Below the pieces are notes generated by a model that was not told the DNA's origin, made no database searches, and worked only from the letters and a program-made list of their open reading frames with translations. 64,000 nt of DNA from Stereocaulon alpinum (lineage: Eukaryota; Ascomycota; Lecanoromycetes; Lecanorales; Stereocaulaceae): contig JAEUBA010000007.1 of assembly GCA_018257865.1 (NCBI GenBank), positions 620,001-684,000 on the forward strand. The letters are read 5' to 3'. Positions within the stretch are counted from its first letter, which is position 1. Each line of letters starts with the position of its first letter. Shown piece by piece: positions 11,813-22,775 of this stretch. The translations under genes were made by a program, and so were the position numbers.

Positions 11813-13022
11813 GACAGGCTTGCAAGCTCAAGCATCTAAGATAGTCCCTGCCAACACGTCTTCACGCCACCTCCCATCCATTCGAGCTCGCGACAACTGA
11901 GGCTAAATTACCCTTTTTCCGTCAGGAATCCCAATCAACAGCTTCTAGACTTGTTATAATTTGAGACTCAACGCCCCCTGCAGCATTGGAGAGAGTTCAA
12001 TTTGATACAAATATACGCGATCTCGCGAATGTCGCAACCTTCATCGGCTGACGCTGTGCCAAGTCCGCTGTAAAGCCTCGGACCCGCCGCGGACGATCGG
12101 CCATAAAGTATCAGGTATCATATATACGTATTCACTCGACAACTAAGTTAGACGAATTCATAAGCTAGTCTTGGCCAGATCCAATCTCCTGTGTTGCCCC
12201 CTTCATGCAAGCAGCCTGCACGCCAAAATTCCTTTCTCCTCCCAGTTCCCCACAACAACAATGATTTCCCAGCGTTCCAATCAAATGCCTTCATTTCTAC
12301 ATCCTCAGTGTATGGTGCAGCGTGCTTGAGCACTTGTTTCACGTACGGATGCACCTGCCTTCCTAGCTAAAGGGCAGGGGTCTGTGCTGCGCCGTCTTGA
12401 AAACAACCCCTAGTTCTACATATAACCCTACCCGCGATACTCAACCTTCAGGCTTGATGTCCAGGGAAGACTAAACACTGTATTATGCATGATGATCCTG
12501 CCAATCCGAAGGTGATGGGTAGCAGATCTATCACACTTGGCTGTCTGAACACACTAACGATCATCCCCGTGACTGTGCCGCAACGCACTAAAGGCTCCAC
12601 GTTATCTGAAGCTCTTGGCTTATCTCGTGGAGCCTCGAGGACCAGAAAGTCGTGACACTTTGGCTCCAAGGTGCCAGGGAGGCACGACTGCGAGTGAGAT
12701 GGCACTCATCTGAGATGTACGCAGATAACAGTCAGCCCGCAGACCAAGATGTGCTGCAAGTCGGCAGTTGCGCCAATAATTTCACAGCCCCAAGCATTCA
12801 TAGTCTGGATTCCCCTCACGACGGCAGGCGCTATAATCCTACCAACCAAGGTCAGGTGTGGGGGGACGAAAGTGCACAAGGTAGTAGTAAGTTAATAATA
12901 ATAATATGTAGCTGCGTAGTCGTAAAACAACATTACCATTAAGCAAGACTTCATCAATCTTCCTTCAATCATGCACGGTAAATTGGGGAGCAGTCATTAT
13001 TATTAAGTTATCCGAAGACGAA
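11813..13022. other. Intergenic, no supported gene
   Basis: About 1.2 kb upstream of the large minus-strand gene. Two short minus-strand frames (12148-12354 and 12448-12705) have no recognisable content and are probably chance. A short (AAT)n-like run lies near 12893-12905. Confidence 0.4.
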
Positions 13023-13604
13023 TTAAACGTGTCTCTTTGGAAGATTGAATGTTAATGCTGCCAAATGAGTGGGCAAATGAAAGGAGACTAGTTGCGTTTC
13101 GGTCGTTTCCCAGGCGAAACCGACTCCCCTCCTGCCAACGTCCAACCGAACAACATCCCAAACCCCAAACTCTGAGCCTTCAAGGTCTCCCACGCTCTTT
13201 ACACCCCAACTCTTTTTGGTGCGACATACAACTTGGCTCAATCCTAGCAGAGTTTTCTCTCTGTTCAGCGTTGTCGCCGTCCACTCTTTTACTACCACGT
13301 TACTGCCTGCTGTCGCTTTGTACACTCCTTCAAACGATACGGAACGGGCCTTGTCGACTCTCAACATTGCTACTGAGTCCGCTCCATCTTCGCACCATAG
13401 CCAGCCACCACCGACTTTACATTCAATCTGAACGAACTGTTCACATTCACTTCGAGGCTCCGCTCCTTTGACTACTACTGTTCTGACCACCATCCACTCC
13501 TTACCGGCTTGCCCACCTGACACCACAAGCACGATTTGATCGTGCAGTCTTCGCAATAACATACACGGCTGATGTGTCCCGAGGAGTGACGACGGTATCG
13601 TCAC
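13023..13604 (-). CDS. Hypothetical 193-aa ORF
   Basis: Uninterrupted frame starting at an ATG at 13604 and rich in Val, Gly and Glu, as a folded protein might be. No domain is recognised. Its start lies only 30 bp from the start of the 912-aa plus-strand gene at 13635, so promoter space is minimal and the region could instead be the promoter or 5' UTR of that gene. The pyrimidine-rich plus strand is compatible with a promoter. Listed as possible only. Confidence 0.3.
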   Translation of the reverse strand: MTIPSSLLGTHQPCMLLRRLHDQIVLVVSGGQAGKEWMVVRTVVVKGAEPRSECEQFVQIECKVGGGWLWCEDGADSVAMLRVDKARSVSFEGVYKATAGSNVVVKEWTATTLNREKTLLGLSQVVCRTKKSWGVKSVGDLEGSEFGVWDVVRLDVGRRGVGFAWETTETQLVSFHLPTHLAALTFNLPKRHV

Positions 13605-13634
13605 GTCCTATAAACCCAGAGGCAGCCTACCGGA

Positions 13635-16373
13635 ATGGCTGAGGTCTTACCCACACAATCATACATGGGTATGGAGATGGGGAGAACCAAGAGCACTTCA
13701 GGGCCAATGCCAAACCCACCCTTCGTCTTCCCTCTTCGACACGAAGTTACATACGAGGCGGGTTTCCATGGGAGATCATCTTCGAATCTGGCTACCATCG
13801 GCTCTCGACGTCCTGCAAGCCGCTCTAGACCTCACCAGTTGTCCCTCAACGCATTGCCAGCCTTCGATTTCAGCCCAGCTGGCGCAAGCCCTGTCAACCC
13901 TCCCTCTAGCCCACCACGTTCGCCAACACGAAGAACCCCTCCTCATCACGGCCCCGGCGGACATAGGAGGAATGGGAGCGAGTTCGTTGGTGGTGACATC
14001 TCAAATGGCGGGCCAGTGCTCATCAGCTCAAGCCCTACCAGGAACGAACAATCCAAAGGTCCTCAGACGGATGTAGATGAGGTTATGGGAGGTGATGTCG
14101 CAGCTTGCAGTTCTAAGTCCCTGGGTATGAACCCAGGAACAGGTCGGAGCGAAGGCGTACTACATTCACAGCCAGAGATTCGGCCTCCCACAACGAGACG
14201 TGGTCATACACACCGGAGGTCTGGTGCGATCTCGAGTCACGATCTTTCTGCCATTTTGAAACCGGCGACAGAAGCAAAAGGGGGTAGCGCCCCTACAACG
14301 CCTTCGGACGTGGTTTTCCAGCACGCCTTCCCACTCCAAATGGACCGGTCAACTTCTCGACCTACGACTACATCCTCTATCCAAGAACCCTTAATGTTGT
14401 CTACACAATATCAGCTCCCGAGTACTAACGAACAGCACCGTTCGCGCGTGGTTGGCTTTTCTGATCATCTAGAATACATTCCTCGGCCGTTGTCAACTAT
14501 TTCATCAGAAACATCGAGTAGTATGTCAACGGTCCGTGCGTCTCATTCTGTCACCAACAGCATCACATCTATCGTCAGTGGTAGTACGTCAAGTCCACCA
14601 CCCGCAAATCCTGCAAGACTCCGTCCCGGACCTTCAGTGGAGCACGATCAGGTTATACCTAGACCAAGTACAGCCGAAGCTCCTGCTCTTCCAACTTCTG
14701 GATCGTGGGCGTGGGGTTCTTTGGACACTGAAAATTTGGTAAAGCGGCCATTAACAGCACCGGCAGGTGATCCTCAAACCCAGACAAGCGAGTCCCTGAG
14801 TGTTAGGACTATACATAGACAATCTCCGATGACCGAAGCAGCTCGCAGAGACCTGTTCTCAGCCTCTAACATATCAACTGTGGAGTCGAACCGTGCATCT
14901 GCAACATCAGAAGTCGAAATCGTCCAGCAGCTAAGGCGGCTACCAAATCCTTCTTTAGACTCGCCCACAAGAAGACCAAGGACTTCTCCAGAACCCAAAG
15001 TGACAAAGCGGCAAAGAAAGGGAAAGTCTTGGGCAGATCTTCTGTCGCGTAAGGCAAAGCAGCAAGAGCAAAGAGAGGGTTTGATCGGTCGCAGCACGCC
15101 TACATATCCTCTACGGGACCCTTCTCCAGAAGCTGAACTCTCCCTTGACGATATCGACTTTGACAATGACACCACTTTCATCCTTGAGTCAACGTCTACT
15201 GATGCAACAAGACCGCTCGGAATACATAACGATCAACCAGCTTGGAATAGGCGGGAGTCGAGCATTGTTTCTGGTGACAACTCGACATCCATGCTTGACA
15301 TTGATGCTGCTCTAGGATCTTTTGACACTGCGAGCTCAGGGCCAGCATTCGAAGACGTGATTGGATCAGGTGTTCCAGGTGCGAAGCGTCGCATGCACAG
15401 CAGCGGATTTACTGGAGGGTTCGCAGGCCCGGGAATGCATTACCATCGTCGGGCTGAGAGCGCACCAGAACTGGAGGCTGTCGATCGTTCAAGGTTTGGT
15501 TTCCCACGACTGGGTAGCAATCCTGCCATGGCGATCGAAGAAGAGGAGGAAGAGGTTGACGACGATGATTTTTCTGGTGTAGGTGTACACAGAAACCTTG
15601 GAGTCAACGTTGTTGAAGCCGCAAGTACTCATGACATGCCTATGCAGCGACGTAGAAGGCGGAGCAATGCCGAAGTTAGCCAATCGCCCAAACTCTCGCA
15701 ACAGCATGATCTGGGTGACTTCAGTCCTGTCGAGATAGTGGACGCGGATGAAGAGCCACGGTTCTCCGTGGTTACGAAGTCATCAGACGAGTCGACAATC
15801 ACACCCACATTATCTCACGATGCTCTTGAAACACGCGCTTGTTCCGCGCCTTTCGACTTTGCAATTCCAACGCCAGCCTTGATCTACGGAACACCGGAGA
15901 CTCCTTCTGCGGTCTCTTCTCCTGATTTCAATAACACATCTTTCGACGTCCCTCGCCTCCATACAGCAAGTTCTTCCATCACAGACAGAGCAACGTTGAA
16001 TTCGAATCGAACGAGTGATGGCTTGGGTTTGCACAGCTCAGTCGACGACGTCCCATCCCTCACGAGTAGTGCATCAACAATGAGCGCTCGGCAACCCCGG
16101 TTCTCCAGCAGTGCAAATACATTCTCGTCAGCAGATAGATCTTCCTCCCTTTCAGCTGCTGTTCCTGCCCGTACTCGTCCAGTCTCGGCTGGGAAGCGTG
16201 CAAGTCTTGCTAGTCTTACGAGGCTGGTGGGGAGCTCGTATAATAGGAGCAAGTTGAACATCGAGATGTCTGCGCCAACAGACTCTGACGAGCCAATAGA
16301 GAAGAAGAAAGGGCATCGGATCAGCCGGTTGATGAAGTTCTGGAAGTCGAAGGAGAAACACACTTGCTCATGA
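13635..16373 (+). CDS. Conserved fungal disordered Ser/Pro-rich protein (912 aa)
   Basis: One uninterrupted 912-codon frame. It opens with SYMGMEMGRTKSTSGPMPNPPF, has a Pro-rich patch (PAFDFSPAGASPVNPPSSPPRSPTR), and is Ser/Thr-rich almost throughout with acidic runs (EEEEEEVDDDD near residue 640). It ends in a basic patch, KKKGHRISRLMKFWKSKEK. Related filamentous-fungal proteins are often labelled 'cell wall proline rich protein', but no signal peptide or transmembrane segment is visible here, so that name should be treated with caution. The many SP/TP sites and the basic amphipathic C terminus suggest a phosphoregulated scaffold or membrane-peripheral protein; this is inference. Confidence 0.75.
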   Translation: MAEVLPTQSYMGMEMGRTKSTSGPMPNPPFVFPLRHEVTYEAGFHGRSSSNLATIGSRRPASRSRPHQLSLNALPAFDFSPAGASPVNPPSSPPRSPTRRTPPHHGPGGHRRNGSEFVGGDISNGGPVLISSSPTRNEQSKGPQTDVDEVMGGDVAACSSKSLGMNPGTGRSEGVLHSQPEIRPPTTRRGHTHRRSGAISSHDLSAILKPATEAKGGSAPTTPSDVVFQHAFPLQMDRSTSRPTTTSSIQEPLMLSTQYQLPSTNEQHRSRVVGFSDHLEYIPRPLSTISSETSSSMSTVRASHSVTNSITSIVSGSTSSPPPANPARLRPGPSVEHDQVIPRPSTAEAPALPTSGSWAWGSLDTENLVKRPLTAPAGDPQTQTSESLSVRTIHRQSPMTEAARRDLFSASNISTVESNRASATSEVEIVQQLRRLPNPSLDSPTRRPRTSPEPKVTKRQRKGKSWADLLSRKAKQQEQREGLIGRSTPTYPLRDPSPEAELSLDDIDFDNDTTFILESTSTDATRPLGIHNDQPAWNRRESSIVSGDNSTSMLDIDAALGSFDTASSGPAFEDVIGSGVPGAKRRMHSSGFTGGFAGPGMHYHRRAESAPELEAVDRSRFGFPRLGSNPAMAIEEEEEEVDDDDFSGVGVHRNLGVNVVEAASTHDMPMQRRRRRSNAEVSQSPKLSQQHDLGDFSPVEIVDADEEPRFSVVTKSSDESTITPTLSHDALETRACSAPFDFAIPTPALIYGTPETPSAVSSPDFNNTSFDVPRLHTASSSITDRATLNSNRTSDGLGLHSSVDDVPSLTSSASTMSARQPRFSSSANTFSSADRSSSLSAAVPARTRPVSAGKRASLASLTRLVGSSYNRSKLNIEMSAPTDSDEPIEKKKGHRISRLMKFWKSKEKHTCS

Positions 16374-17516
16374 AGGTGGAGCTTACGGGATGTGCCTGAG
16401 CCAAGGGCACCAATCTCTGGCGTTTGAGCGACGAATGAGTTATGGAAGGGATCAAGGAAAGGTCCAGTCTACGGAGCATGGAGCGAGTCCTTTATCTAGC
16501 TGAGAATTTTACGGAGTTGAATTGACGACACGACAGTCCCAGCATCCATACTTACGAGTGTCATCACACAACTCAGCTTTGGTGACGGACACGCTTCCTC
16601 ATTCCTCTACACTGTTCGACCGCTGACGCTGCGCGGCTCACAAAAGACTCGGAAATCTATTGATCTAGAAGCAAACCGCATCTTACAAAGCTACGAGCAA
16701 AAGCGTGCTAGAAGTCGAAGTCGACTTCATGAGCACAATCGTGCCACGATATAGCAGACGCATCTGACAACAGCAACAACGACAACAAATACTCTTCGTC
16801 TTGAGCCTACTGGCTCTTCGTTGACTTGGTAGCGGAGTGCAATCTCGAAACAATGATTTCCTTGACGATCTTGCTGTCGCTGAACAGTATATGGCAGGGA
16901 TTTGAGAGATATGAAAGCTGTACGTAGCACGAATCTTCCTCGCATAAGCTTAGAGATCAGATTCAATTCAATGATGAGCTACATATCTATATATCTGTGC
17001 TATCTTGTAAAGTTGCTTTCCATCTCTATGTAGCAATTGGTCTGGCTGCTGTCCCCTCGCAGTCATAACTTTACGGCTATTAGACGATGTTATACCACTC
17101 ATTCTCCTGTCTTAAGCCGTTGTTTGGGAGCTTTTAGTTTCAGCATAGATCCTTTCGGTTGTTTCGGAGTGGTTTTCCCCTCACCCGATGGTGATATGCC
17201 AGGCTATTCGGACTCTTGCTCTCTGACGAATCAAAATAGCAGACTTGAAATGTCTGTGCAATTCTATACCAGCTAATATTGCCAACATCTAAGCCTAGTG
17301 CCCTTCGATGGTGAAGTCGTTGATGTAAGCCCACGCTCAATCATGATAGTGTACATTCGCTGTAAGCGAGAAGCCGCATGCAATTGCTGATGAAGCTCTA
17401 GCTCTAGCTCTAGCTCTAATCCCAAGGCGGTCGTCGTCAAAATGCTGCTCATAATGCCCGTCATAGCGTCGTAAATCTCGTTATTCAGCCAACGCCGTAC
17501 AATACCTCATGGCTCG
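16374..17516. other. Intergenic between convergent genes
   Basis: About 1.1 kb between the stop codons of the 912-aa gene and NAD kinase. It should hold both 3' UTRs. No coding region is supported. It contains a short hexanucleotide repeat at 17394-17418. Confidence 0.45.
17394..17418. repeat. (AGCTCT)n microsatellite
   Basis: Four tandem copies of the six-base unit AGCTCT lie in the intergenic region just downstream of NAD kinase. Confidence 0.8.
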
Positions 17517-19505
17517 TCAATCGAGGGGAGCGCTGACAACCCTCGTCAGCGGGCTCGAAGCACCACTATCTTGCTCACTAGCCCCGATGCCGCTATCCCT
17601 AGAATTGATGGTGTCGATCGGGTCAGGGTCGATATCCCAATCTTCTTCCTCATCATTATCATCGTCCCCATCATCTTCCGCGTCATCGTCCTCACCCTCT
17701 TCATCCACAACATCATCTGCAAGTCTGCCTCCACGCCTCCTACTAACGATAGGTTCTTTCCCGCTAAACGACCTTTGCACTGCCCCTCTGGTATTCCATT
17801 TCAACGCCCTCCTCACACTCTCAAACCATTCGCCTCCGGTACCGCCTTCGCCAACGACCGTAGGGAAAGGATAGCGACCGGCTTCAACCCTGACTTCGTC
17901 GCCCCGGCGCAGTTCTACCCTTCCTTTGCCGTCGAAACTTGCATATGCCGTACTTCGACTGCCTTTGGGTACGCAGATGCGCAAACAGAGTGTATCACTA
18001 AGAACCATGGGGCGGAATGAGAGGGTGTGCGGACAGATGGGAGTCAGGAGTATGCCAGGTATAGAAGGATGGGTAAGGGGTCCACCGGCAGACAGAGAGT
18101 AAGCGGTCGAGCCTGTAGGAGTGCTAATGATACAGCCATCGGCTTGAATGATGGTCAGGAGGTGGGTGTCGCCGTAAAGCTCAAGATTGGAGACGTAGGG
18201 GGAGGGGCCACGGTCAATCACCAGCTCATTTAGGACTTCGAATTGGGAGTCTTCTATAAGCGCAGGAGTACTGCTAGTTTTGGAAAGGTTGGTATTGGAG
18301 AGGTTGCGACTGGCACGGTATACTGTACAGGTGAAGCGCATGCGCATATTGACGCACATGCCGGAACCTTCCATTATACGGTCGAGGGTCGATTTGTAGC
18401 TAGTGAAGGGGAAGTTGGTAAGGAAGCCAAGGGAGCCCAGCGAAAAGCAGAGGATAGGCGGAACGATGCGCTGGAAAAGCCAGGAAGTATAGAGTACAGT
18501 GCCATCGCCACCGAGGGTGAGAACTAGGTCGAACTTTTCCGGCGAGTTCCAGCAAACATCAGGAGTCCAGTAGCGGAGCATGTGTTCGTAGCGCGGGTCG
18601 GTGGCCAGTAGACCATCCGCGTCGAAGCGTTTAGAGGCACGAAGTTTGGCGTCTACATAGACGGTAACGCCAACATCAGAATTGTAGCGCGGAGTCTTGA
18701 TGAGAAATTGTGCCAGCTCGCGCGTAAGATAGACAAGATTGTTGTCCCTGGCTTTCGTAACAATCATGATTGTGCGAACGGCACGTTTGATAGGTCGACG
18801 CTGGAGTTGCTTCGAGATCTCGCGAACACTTGTGGCCGTTTGCATGAGGCGCGAGTGCGACATGCCATCATCCTCAGCGGATATTTCCTCCAGAACTCGC
18901 TCAATGTTGACAGCATCGTCGAAGCGCTGGTGAAAGAAGCACGGGGATTGGGCGAACCGAGTTGCGAACGAGGCTCTCGGATTGCTGCCCAACCCGGACA
19001 TGGAAGCAGACAGATTTTGTGGAGGATTCTTGTCATGGGGGGTAGACTCTTTGGACGTTCGAGATGCGAGTGCTGTAAGCATAGTGTGATTCGGTGTCGC
19101 GCTATTTGACAATGTGGCTTTTCTATGGCTCAAGAAGGACTGAGGATTTCGCAGAGCGTACGCCGAGGCGGTACCCGTAGGTTGCACAAGGTCAAGTGGC
19201 GAATCATTGACCTGTGTCGAGGCGTTTGATATACTGCTAATAGGCTCCTTCATGTCGTCTGCATTTGGCTGTATCCTCTCGCTTGTATTCAATGGATCGA
19301 GATGCATCTGATAGTCGCGTAGGAGGGCGCTGCCCAAAGTCGAAGAATACCTGATCCTTGCATCGGTCACATGGCCATCCGAGTCTCCAGATGCGGGATG
19401 TATGTCAGATTGTAATGCCAATTGGATCATGTCTGAGTTGTCGGGATCCTTCGGTAATGTTGGTGGATTCTGCATTATTAATGTGGTAGAATGGGACTTG
19501 GTCAC
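17517..19505 (-). CDS. NAD(+)/NADH kinase (UTR1/POS5 family)
   Basis: Phosphorylates NAD(H) with ATP to make NADP(H). A single exon of 662 codons carries the family hallmarks: LTLGGDGTVLYTSW, with GGDGT at residues 332-336, then LNELVIDRGPSPY and the TPTGSTAYSLSAGGP catalytic and binding loop. The N-terminal ~200 residues are poorly structured, Ser/Asn-rich and probably regulatory. The C terminus is acidic (long E/D runs), longer than in yeast Utr1. A second in-frame Met at residue 11 is an alternative start. No mitochondrial presequence is evident, so a cytosolic enzyme is likely. Confidence 0.93.
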   Translation of the reverse strand: MTKSHSTTLIMQNPPTLPKDPDNSDMIQLALQSDIHPASGDSDGHVTDARIRYSSTLGSALLRDYQMHLDPLNTSERIQPNADDMKEPISSISNASTQVNDSPLDLVQPTGTASAYALRNPQSFLSHRKATLSNSATPNHTMLTALASRTSKESTPHDKNPPQNLSASMSGLGSNPRASFATRFAQSPCFFHQRFDDAVNIERVLEEISAEDDGMSHSRLMQTATSVREISKQLQRRPIKRAVRTIMIVTKARDNNLVYLTRELAQFLIKTPRYNSDVGVTVYVDAKLRASKRFDADGLLATDPRYEHMLRYWTPDVCWNSPEKFDLVLTLGGDGTVLYTSWLFQRIVPPILCFSLGSLGFLTNFPFTSYKSTLDRIMEGSGMCVNMRMRFTCTVYRASRNLSNTNLSKTSSTPALIEDSQFEVLNELVIDRGPSPYVSNLELYGDTHLLTIIQADGCIISTPTGSTAYSLSAGGPLTHPSIPGILLTPICPHTLSFRPMVLSDTLCLRICVPKGSRSTAYASFDGKGRVELRRGDEVRVEAGRYPFPTVVGEGGTGGEWFESVRRALKWNTRGAVQRSFSGKEPIVSRRRGGRLADDVVDEEGEDDDAEDDGDDDNDEEEDWDIDPDPIDTINSRDSGIGASEQDSGASSPLTRVVSAPLD

Positions 19506-20469
19506 GGGAAAAGACAGAGGTATAGGAATGGGGGCCCGACTTGCTGCTTGCCTTTAAGGCCAAGACAGCAAGTTTCAAACAGGCAAGACAGGAGCATGGG
19601 AGACGTTTGGCGGGGGGCAAATGAGAAAGTTGTTGATTAGTTATTCAATGGGCGATGGAGAGAGGTGAATATCGGGAATGTCAGAATGCTGAATGATGAT
19701 ACCTTATTATTTTGGCGCCAAGTCAGGGTCTCGATGCGGAGCGGGAAGGCGGGATTGGGACAAATTTGCTGGGATCGGTGCCCCATTCTACGGTAAGTGG
19801 TAAGTTCATAACCCCCATAAACCTAGGGTACCAGCCTCCTGGGCGCTTGTGGGTTTCAACTACCTCAAGGCTTACCTTGACCTTCTTGAAAAGACTGCAT
19901 GTGAGTCGTTCTAAGCAGTTGCAGGACTTGGTCAAGTCTGTGATACGGTGGATAGATCAACAGATGTTACGTAGTAAGGTACGTAATCAACTCTGACTCT
20001 TCGACCTGACTCCTGGGTCCTGCATTCTTCATTCTTGTGCGAACTCTGCAGCTGACCCGTCATCTAAGGTACCTTACCTTAGGTACTAGGTATGCTCGGT
20101 ATGTTGGTAGGTATTCCGAGGCCCGATGCTATCTCCGTAAAAACACAGATCCTACCCTACCCCGAACATGCCACTTCAAGACTCAAGTTCCAGCTCGCTC
20201 GTCAGTCCCACAGGCTAGTTCTAGATGCTTGGCAGAAGCAGATGAATGTGTCTTGCTATATCCGACATTTCGTCGTCCATCTCTACCTGCGTGACACAAA
20301 ACTTGTATGCTCCAACAGTACTCTCCTGGCTTGATGAATCTAGCGCTCCGTTTGACAATAATGCCAGCCAAGAATCCCCGCGGAGAGTTGTCTCGTGGTA
20401 CTGCCGATAGCCAGCCAGTCCAGTCATGGAAGCATTACCAATGTAAGCACCGACCGATCAGGAACATGT
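19506..20469. other. Intergenic with GGTACC/TAGGTA-rich palindromic patch
   Basis: About 960 bp upstream of NAD kinase and downstream of RRP46, with no supported gene. At 20065-20091 it has an interleaved palindromic run of TAAGGTACCTTA and TTAGGTACTAGGTA units, continuing as TAGGTA-type repeats to about 20120. Similar short motifs are scattered in many Pezizomycotina spacers; a function is not known. Confidence 0.45.
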
Positions 20470-21350
20470 TCAAGTCGCCGTTATAAGCGGACTCTGCTTC
20501 CACTTGTGTTCATTCACGACCTTCTGGCGTACGGCATCTCTCAGGACATTCTCCAATCTCGCACCCCCCTGCGAACCCATGCTCACATCGTCACTCCCAC
20601 TTTCCTCCTCCTCCTCTTCCTCTCCGTGGCAAATTGACCTTGCTCTTGTATAGACTTCCTCCCATTTCTCTAATGTGAAACATCCCTCGCTCTCCACCAC
20701 TAGGAGGTCTCCGAGGGACGAGAATGCTAGGGCGTGTATTGAAGTCGCTGCTCTTAGGTCTTGTGCAGAAGAACTGGGGGCTAAGCCTCCACTCTCCTTC
20801 ACAGCAATCAAGGTGGAAGTCAAAGTCATCAAAAGAGGGATAGAGGCGGACAAGAGTGCTAGTATGGACGCTTGCAGGAGCGCAGGAAGGATCGGTATAC
20901 ACTTTTAGTATACGTTAGCGTAGGCTCCACGATTGTAAATAGAACCCTACTGAAGTAGCCTGTGGTAGACTCCCAGAGTTGAGATGATCATCTTGAGACG
21001 CAACGATTTGTAGCGTCACTTGGATCAAAGTGCGCGGATGGGTCGACACAAGAACGATATGGCGCAGTGTATTTTGAATTATAGATTCAAGGTGTCTCTC
21101 ACGTACTCCTAAGTGACGTATTAGTGGGCTGCATAGAGTATTCAAGGTTCATTGAATTGGTTTCACCTCCCAAACCACCAGCAGGCCTGACTGTAACATC
21201 GATAGCTGCTTCTTCCGGCAACTCGTCTCTTCTTTGCACATCGATGGGTCCATTGACAGCAGCTATGACAGCATAGCCATTGCTTGTAAAAGTAGCAGAT
21301 CCATCTGCGCGATGAATGGTTGATAGTGTAATACTGGTCATTGTATTCAT
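20470..21350 (-). CDS. RRP46: Exosome complex RNase PH-like subunit Rrp46
   Basis: Non-catalytic ring subunit of the RNA exosome, with roles in rRNA processing and RNA decay in nucleus and cytoplasm. Proposed exons 21350-21167, 21108-20951 and 20901-20470 give 257 aa. Exon 1 carries HRADGSATFTSNGYAVIAAVNGP and RRDELPEEA; exon 2 carries RERHLESIIQNTLRHIV; exon 3 carries LLQASILALLSASIPL, then LVVESEGCFTLEKWEEVY, the usual C-terminal block. Splice phases agree at both joins. The first in-frame ATG (21350) is taken as start; a second (21341) is possible. Its start codon lies 165 bp from that of RRD1 on the other strand. Confidence 0.92.
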
Positions 21351-21515
21351 TGGCCCTTTGAAACCCACATTGGTTAGCTGGTTATTCTAATCTGAAATCT
21401 TTCACCCTTGTTACCCGGAGGTATGCATCATCATGCCAAGGCGTGAATGTTTACAAACCTGGGTGTTCTCGTATGATTACACTCACTTCCCTCAACTTGA
21501 AAAGCATACCTCACA
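21351..21515. promoter_or_regulatory. Compact bidirectional promoter RRP46 / RRD1
   Basis: Only 165 bp separate the two divergent start codons, so both transcripts must start within this stretch. No TATA box is obvious. Confidence 0.5.
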
Positions 21516-22775
21516 ATGTCTTCAGCTTCAGTAACGGCGTTAAGTGCAGAGCAGATGAACACTCTGCCTCGGCTCATTCCCCGCAAAAAGAAAGCTCTTC
21601 CGCCGCAGAGCTCCCTCCCAAGCCCAAAGACTCCAGCTCTACCACCTTCACCAGACACATCCACTCTACAATTTACAGAACCCATTCGCCGTATACTGTC
21701 TCCCCATGATCATGATCTGTTTCTAGCCTCACCCACCTACTCCCTGATCCTGTCCTTCGTCTTCTCCCTCTGTGAAGCCGCAGCAGACCGAAAGATTTCC
21801 TCTATCGACCTGACATCCGCGCACCCTTCCATACACCACATCCTCTCAATCCTAGACTCTATCGAAGAAACAATAAGCGTTTGCCCGCCTACCGACCAGG
21901 GTGGCTCCCGGTTTGGCAACCCCGCCTTCCGCGATTTCATCGACTCCATAACCACCCGGACCCACGACTGGCACTTAGATCTGGGTCTTCCCAATGAATC
22001 CTCGATCGTCGAGGTCTCCACCTACCTGCACCACTCCCTCGGTAACCGCGCCCGCATAGATTACGGCTCGGGCCACGAACTGAACTTCATAATTTGGCTG
22101 CTATGTCTGAATCGTTTATCCCTCCTCTCTCCATCAACTTTTCCCGCGCTCTCACTTCTCGTCTTTCCCCGCTATATCAACCTTCTACGCAAGCTACAGA
22201 GCACATATTACCTCGAACCCGCAGGCTCGCATGGCGTCTGGGGGCTTGATGATTACCAATTCATTCCATTCCTATTTGGTGCTTCGCAACTTCTACATCA
22301 TCCGTATATTCGGCCACTAAGCATTCACAGCGAACTCTTGTTAGAAGAGGAGGGTGGTGAATATCTCTACCTAGACATGGTGCGCTTTACCATGGCATCA
22401 AAGACGGTCAAGGGGTTGAAATGGACACAACCTATGCTAGATGATATATCAGGCGCGAAGAATTGGGGAAAGGTGGAACAAGGCATGCGGAGAATGTTTG
22501 TGAAGGAGGTGCTGGGAAAGTTGCCGGTCATGCAGCATTTCCTTTTTGGGAGTCTTGTGCCTGCGGTGGAAGGGATGAGTATTGGGATGGCCGACGAAAG
22601 TGACGAGGAAGAAGGGGGGGAGATGGCGGTATTGGAGAATGGGTTTAAGCATTCTCATAGGAAAGACACTTCTGGAGACTGCTGTGGGATCAAGGTACCA
22701 AGCGCTGTTGCTGCGGCGCAGGAGGCGATAAAAAGGGGCCATAGAGATGGATTTAGGAAAGTACCATTCGACTAG
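21516..22775 (+). CDS. RRD1: Serine/threonine phosphatase 2A activator (PTPA family, peptidyl-prolyl isomerase)
   Basis: Activates PP2A-type phosphatases and has peptidyl-prolyl cis-trans isomerase activity. A single exon of 419 codons. Family features are FTEPIRRILSPHDHDLFLASPTY at the N terminus, FGNPAFRDFID, then ARIDYGSGHELNFIIWLLCL and GSHGVWGLDDYQFIPFLFGASQL, which line the PTPA active cleft. The C-terminal 60 residues are acidic and then His/Lys-rich, a common fungal extension. Assignment to RRD1 rather than RRD2 rests on the extended C terminus and is tentative; the family assignment is firm. Confidence 0.93.
   Translation: MSSASVTALSAEQMNTLPRLIPRKKKALPPQSSLPSPKTPALPPSPDTSTLQFTEPIRRILSPHDHDLFLASPTYSLILSFVFSLCEAAADRKISSIDLTSAHPSIHHILSILDSIEETISVCPPTDQGGSRFGNPAFRDFIDSITTRTHDWHLDLGLPNESSIVEVSTYLHHSLGNRARIDYGSGHELNFIIWLLCLNRLSLLSPSTFPALSLLVFPRYINLLRKLQSTYYLEPAGSHGVWGLDDYQFIPFLFGASQLLHHPYIRPLSIHSELLLEEEGGEYLYLDMVRFTMASKTVKGLKWTQPMLDDISGAKNWGKVEQGMRRMFVKEVLGKLPVMQHFLFGSLVPAVEGMSIGMADESDEEEGGEMAVLENGFKHSHRKDTSGDCCGIKVPSAVAAAQEAIKRGHRDGFRKVPFD

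Noticed and set aside
12148..12705. Two short minus-strand ORFs upstream of the large unknown gene
   Set aside because: No domain, no intron pattern and no supporting context.
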